From contig JBASRN010000291.1 in assembly GCA_049273855.1 (NCBI GenBank), forward strand, positions 1-7,237: a stretch of DNA of 7,237 nucleotides, given 5' to 3'. A program made the position numbers and the translations under genes. This document shows positions 4,704 through 7,237 of the stretch, piece by piece (position 1 is the first letter of the stretch; every line of letters starts with the position of its first letter). This DNA is from Onstottus_B sp049273855. Its GTDB lineage: Bacteria; Acidobacteriota; Blastocatellia; UBA7656. The notes under the pieces are model-generated. The model saw nothing but the letters and a program-made list of their open reading frames with translations, had not been told where the DNA came from and ran no database searches.

Positions 4704-7157
4704 CTACTCATACCTCAACGCGATCAGCGGATCGACTTTGGTTGCTCGGCGGGCCGGGATGTAACTCGCCAGCAACGCAACCACGATCAACAGCACCGAC
4801 ATGCCGGCAAACGCAACGGGATCGACCGCGCTTACGCCGAACAGCAGGTTCGCAATCAACCGCGTCGCCGCAAACGCCGCCCCCAACCCGACTACTACGC
4901 CGGCCGAGACAAGCACTACTCCTTGCTTGAGCACCAGACTGAGCACGTGTTTGCGTTGGGCTCCCAGAGCCATTCTTATCCCAATCTCCCGCGTCCGTTG
5001 CGCGACCGAGTAGGCCATTACGCCGTACAGCCCTACCGCCGCGAGCACAAGCGCCAGCACCCCGAACGTTCCAAGCAGCGTCGCCTGCGTTCGCTGATCT
5101 CCAAGTGAGTTGTCTATTCGCTCCGATAGCGTCTGGATGTTGAGCGGCGCCAATCTCGAATCGATGCCCTGGATCGCCTCGCGCACCGGCGACACCAGGC
5201 CCTTCGGATCGGAAGACGTTCGAGCATGCAAGTTAAACTGACCGGCGTACTCCTGAAGCAGCGGGATATACATGAACGGCCGCCGGCGTTCGGTCAGGCT
5301 GTTGTACTTGCTGTCGCGGACCACAGCGACGACTTCTCGATAGTCCTCATCGCCGAATAGCTTCAGGCGTTTTCCGACCGGGTCCGCGCCCGGCCAGAAG
5401 CGTTCGGCCATCGCTTCGTTGATGATCAGCGTTTTGGGCGCGGTTTCTGAGTCCTGTTCGGTGAAATCGCGCCCCTTAAGAATCGAGATACCCATCGTGT
5501 CGAAGAACTTCAAACCGATGTTGTTGGTCTGAACCAGCAAACCCCGTCCGCCTGGCGCCGGTTCCTGGCCCTCGATAAAGACGCTTCGTTGAAAGCCTCC
5601 ACCGAACGGCCGGTCCCGTGCGATCGTAAGCGCTTGAACCCCCGGGAGCGAGCCGACGCGCTCAACGAGTTGGCGATGGAAGTTTCTGCCCTGAGGCTCG
5701 CTGTATCCTTCGCGCCCCAGGTCGAAGGCCATCAGCAAGACGTTCTCGGTGTTGAATCCGGGGTTGACAGCTTGCGCCTTTTGCAGGCTGCGCACGAACA
5801 GCCCGGCGGTTATCAGCGCGAACAGCGACAATGCGACTTGCGCGACCACCAGCGCCTTTCTCAAATTGAATCTGAGGCCCCGCGGCGCGCCGGCCACGGT
5901 GATCTCGCCCTTGAGCGTCGGCACCAGGTCGGGCTTCGACGCTTGAAGCGCCGGCGCCAACCCGAACACGACTCCGCTGACCGCTGCTATGAAGAGAGCG
6001 AACAGGAGCGCTTGCGGATCGAGGCCGGACTCGGGCTCGTTTGGACCCCCACCGAACGGGACGAAGGCTCGCAGGAGATCTTTCGACCAAAAGGCGACCA
6101 TGAAACCTGCGATGCCGCCGATGGCGGACAACACCAGGCTCTCGGTCATAAGTTGCCGGATCAAGCGCGCGCGGCTCGCGCCGATCGCCAGCCGTATGGA
6201 GATCTCCCTTGTCCGTTTCGTCCCGCGCGCCAGCAACAGGTTGGTCACGTTGGCGCAGGCGATCATGAGAACGATCAACGCGACACCCATCAGCGAGCCG
6301 GAGATCAGAGCCGGTTCGCCGTCGCCGGCCGGGTCTTTGCGCGCGGTCAGCAACGGGACGAGCTTAACGTTGCGACCTTCGTTGTCGGTTCGATACTCCT
6401 GCTCGAGCTGGGAGCCGAGCGCGGACAGTGATGACTGGGCTTGCTCGACGGAGATGCCCGGCTTGAGCCGCCCAATCATCGACAGAAAGAGCCCACGCCG
6501 CTGGTTGTACCACGTCATGGCAGGCTGAATCTGTTGATGCATCATCATCGGCAGCCACAAGTCGGGGCTAAAGCCGAGATCGGTTCCGGTGAAGTCCTTT
6601 GGCGCGATCCCGACAACCGCGAAATCCTGACGATTGAGCGAGATCGTCTTACCCACGAGTTGTGGATCGGCGCCGAAGTCGCGCTGCCAGGCCGCGTAGC
6701 TGATCACTGCAACCGGATGCGTGCCGGGTGTTTTGTCTTCATCCGGAAGAAACGTTCGTCCGAGGGCGGCCCTGACTCCAAGCACGTCGAAGTAACTGCC
6801 TGAAACGACCAGGGCGAAGAGCTGCTTCGATTCGCCGCTTCCACCGCTGTAGTTCACCGGCGCAAAGCTGTATGCGAGAATGTCGGAGAAGGCTTCATTC
6901 TTATCCCGATAGTCGAGGAAATTCAGATGCGACGTTGGGAGAGGCCCCGGGTTCTTTACGTCGGAGGTGGAAATCGTCACGAGGCGGTTTGGCTCGTCGA
7001 CCGGCAAAGGCGCAAACAGAAACTGACTGACAATGCTGAAGACCGCCGTGTTGGCGCCGATGCCAAGGGCAAGCGACAGCACCGCAACGATGGTGAACCC
7101 CGGGCTCTTCAACAGCATTCGAACCCCGTAGCGAATGTCTTTAAATAGAGTTTCCAT
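4704..7157 (-). CDS. ADOP-family MacB/FtsX-like ABC permease (permease 2)
   Basis: This 817-residue inner-membrane permease is a paralog of the one at 74-2536. It opens with DIRYGVRMLLKSPGF and a first membrane segment containing ALGIGANTAVF (about 20-48). An extracytoplasmic domain (about 50-280) is followed by FtsX block 1, with helices near 286-310, 338-357 and 382-403 and the coupling motif REISIRLAIGAS at 317-328. A second leading helix lies near 434-455, a second extracytoplasmic domain spans about 460-690, and FtsX block 2 has helices near 693-717, 743-767 and 780-799 with REIGIRMALGAQ at 723-734. It ends IPARRATKVDPLIALRYE. The C-terminal 45 residues are nearly identical to permease 1, while the extracytoplasmic parts differ much more, suggesting different ligands. 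The ATG at 7157 is chosen for its strong ribosome binding site and family N-terminus; the frame stays open upstream to the window edge but encodes nothing family-like. No ATPase gene is adjacent. Confidence 0.94.
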   Translation of the reverse strand: METLFKDIRYGVRMLLKSPGFTIVAVLSLALGIGANTAVFSIVSQFLFAPLPVDEPNRLVTISTSDVKNPGPLPTSHLNFLDYRDKNEAFSDILAYSFAPVNYSGGSGESKQLFALVVSGSYFDVLGVRAALGRTFLPDEDKTPGTHPVAVISYAAWQRDFGADPQLVGKTISLNRQDFAVVGIAPKDFTGTDLGFSPDLWLPMMMHQQIQPAMTWYNQRRGLFLSMIGRLKPGISVEQAQSSLSALGSQLEQEYRTDNEGRNVKLVPLLTARKDPAGDGEPALISGSLMGVALIVLMIACANVTNLLLARGTKRTREISIRLAIGASRARLIRQLMTESLVLSAIGGIAGFMVAFWSKDLLRAFVPFGGGPNEPESGLDPQALLFALFIAAVSGVVFGLAPALQASKPDLVPTLKGEITVAGAPRGLRFNLRKALVVAQVALSLFALITAGLFVRSLQKAQAVNPGFNTENVLLMAFDLGREGYSEPQGRNFHRQLVERVGSLPGVQALTIARDRPFGGGFQRSVFIEGQEPAPGGRGLLVQTNNIGLKFFDTMGISILKGRDFTEQDSETAPKTLIINEAMAERFWPGADPVGKRLKLFGDEDYREVVAVVRDSKYNSLTERRRPFMYIPLLQEYAGQFNLHARTSSDPKGLVSPVREAIQGIDSRLAPLNIQTLSERIDNSLGDQRTQATLLGTFGVLALVLAAVGLYGVMAYSVAQRTREIGIRMALGAQRKHVLSLVLKQGVVLVSAGVVVGLGAAFAATRLIANLLFGVSAVDPVAFAGMSVLLIVVALLASYIPARRATKVDPLIALRYE

Positions 7158-7167
7158 TATCGACTTT

Positions 7168-7173
7168 TCCTCC
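7168..7173 (-). promoter_or_regulatory. Strong ribosome binding site of permease 2
   Basis: GGAGGA, within GGAGGAAAAG, lies ten bases before the ATG at 7157. It is a near-perfect Shine-Dalgarno sequence and fixes the start 26 codons inside a longer open frame. Permease 1 has a much poorer site, so translation of permease 2 is probably stronger. Confidence 0.75.
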
Positions 7174-7181
7174 ACTCGTAC

Positions 7182-7203
7182 GGGCGTCCCTCCGTGGGCG
7201 CCC
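7182..7203. other. GC-rich hairpin just upstream of the permease 2 ribosome binding site
   Basis: GGGCG-T-CCC (7182-7190) pairs with GGGCGCCC (7196-7203) over the loop TCCGT, giving an 8-pair all-GC stem with one bulged base. It ends 8 bases upstream of the GGAGGA site. It could affect translation or mRNA stability, be an operator, or be the end of an upstream transcript. No T-tract follows it. Confidence 0.4.
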
Positions 7204-7231
7204 CTTATCGCTCTCGAAAAGCGTCTCGCAA
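7204..7231 (-). promoter_or_regulatory. Weak promoter candidate for permease 2
   Basis: TTGCGA (7226-7231) and GATAAG (7204-7209) are 16 bases apart and each match four of six sigma70 consensus bases. A start near 7197 would fall inside the GC-rich hairpin, so either the hairpin is an operator or the true promoter lies beyond the window edge. Confidence 0.2.
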
Positions 7232-7237
7232 CCAAGG

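Noticed and set aside
5589..6431. Plus-strand ORF of 280 codons
   Set aside because: It is antisense to the middle of permease 2, with charged low-complexity composition and no recognisable domain. It is typical of a shadow frame in GC-rich DNA.
1..7200. Shared GTACGGGCG 9-mer near both window ends (8-16 in reverse complement, 7178-7186 direct)
   Set aside because: Only nine bases are shared, in opposite orientations, with no matching flanks. This is too short to claim terminal repeats of a mobile element.
7158..7235. N-terminal extension of permease 2 by 26 residues
   Set aside because: The open frame continues upstream, but the extension is arginine-rich and not family-like. The GGAGGA site and canonical N-terminus support the ATG at 7157.

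Overview
All supported genes lie on the minus strand, so transcription runs from high to low coordinates. The window holds two full-length, paralogous MacB/FtsX-type permeases of about 820 residues (7157-4704 and 2536-74). Between them sits a short two-gene unit: an alpha/beta hydrolase with an N-terminal HEAT-repeat region (4565-3399) and a small HEAT-repeat protein (3375-3025). No RNA gene, transposase, CRISPR array or plus-strand gene could be supported.

Both permeases have the build of the ADOP group (acidobacterial duplicated orphan permease). A MacB-like N-terminus and one FtsX-type permease block are repeated in a second half, giving about eight membrane segments and two large extracytoplasmic regions in one chain. 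ADOP genes are known for large expansions in Acidobacteria and for lacking an adjacent ABC ATPase, and no ATPase is seen here. With the moderately high GC content, this points to an acidobacterium, possibly of the Blastocatellia/Solibacter type. The phylum is an inference from the ADOP family; anything finer is a guess.

Layout from the right edge: 7158-7237 is the leader of the first permease, with a strong Shine-Dalgarno sequence, a GC-rich hairpin and a weak promoter candidate. 7157-4704 is permease 2. 4703-4566 is an intergenic stretch with a degenerate heptamer repeat, a small hairpin and a good sigma70-like promoter for the hydrolase. 4565-3399 is the HEAT/hydrolase gene, followed after 23 bases by the small HEAT gene (3375-3025). 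3024-2537 is about 490 bases with no convincing gene, containing one doubtful ORF and a compound hairpin close to permease 1. 2536-74 is permease 1, and 73-1 is non-coding flank with another small hairpin.

How the genes work together is not known. The permeases probably act in the inner membrane as MacB-like mechanotransmission or efflux modules that take an ATPase from elsewhere. The hydrolase and the small HEAT protein look co-transcribed, probably from their own promoter, and carry the same kind of interaction repeat, so they may act together. Nothing in the sequence ties them functionally to the permeases beyond position and strand.
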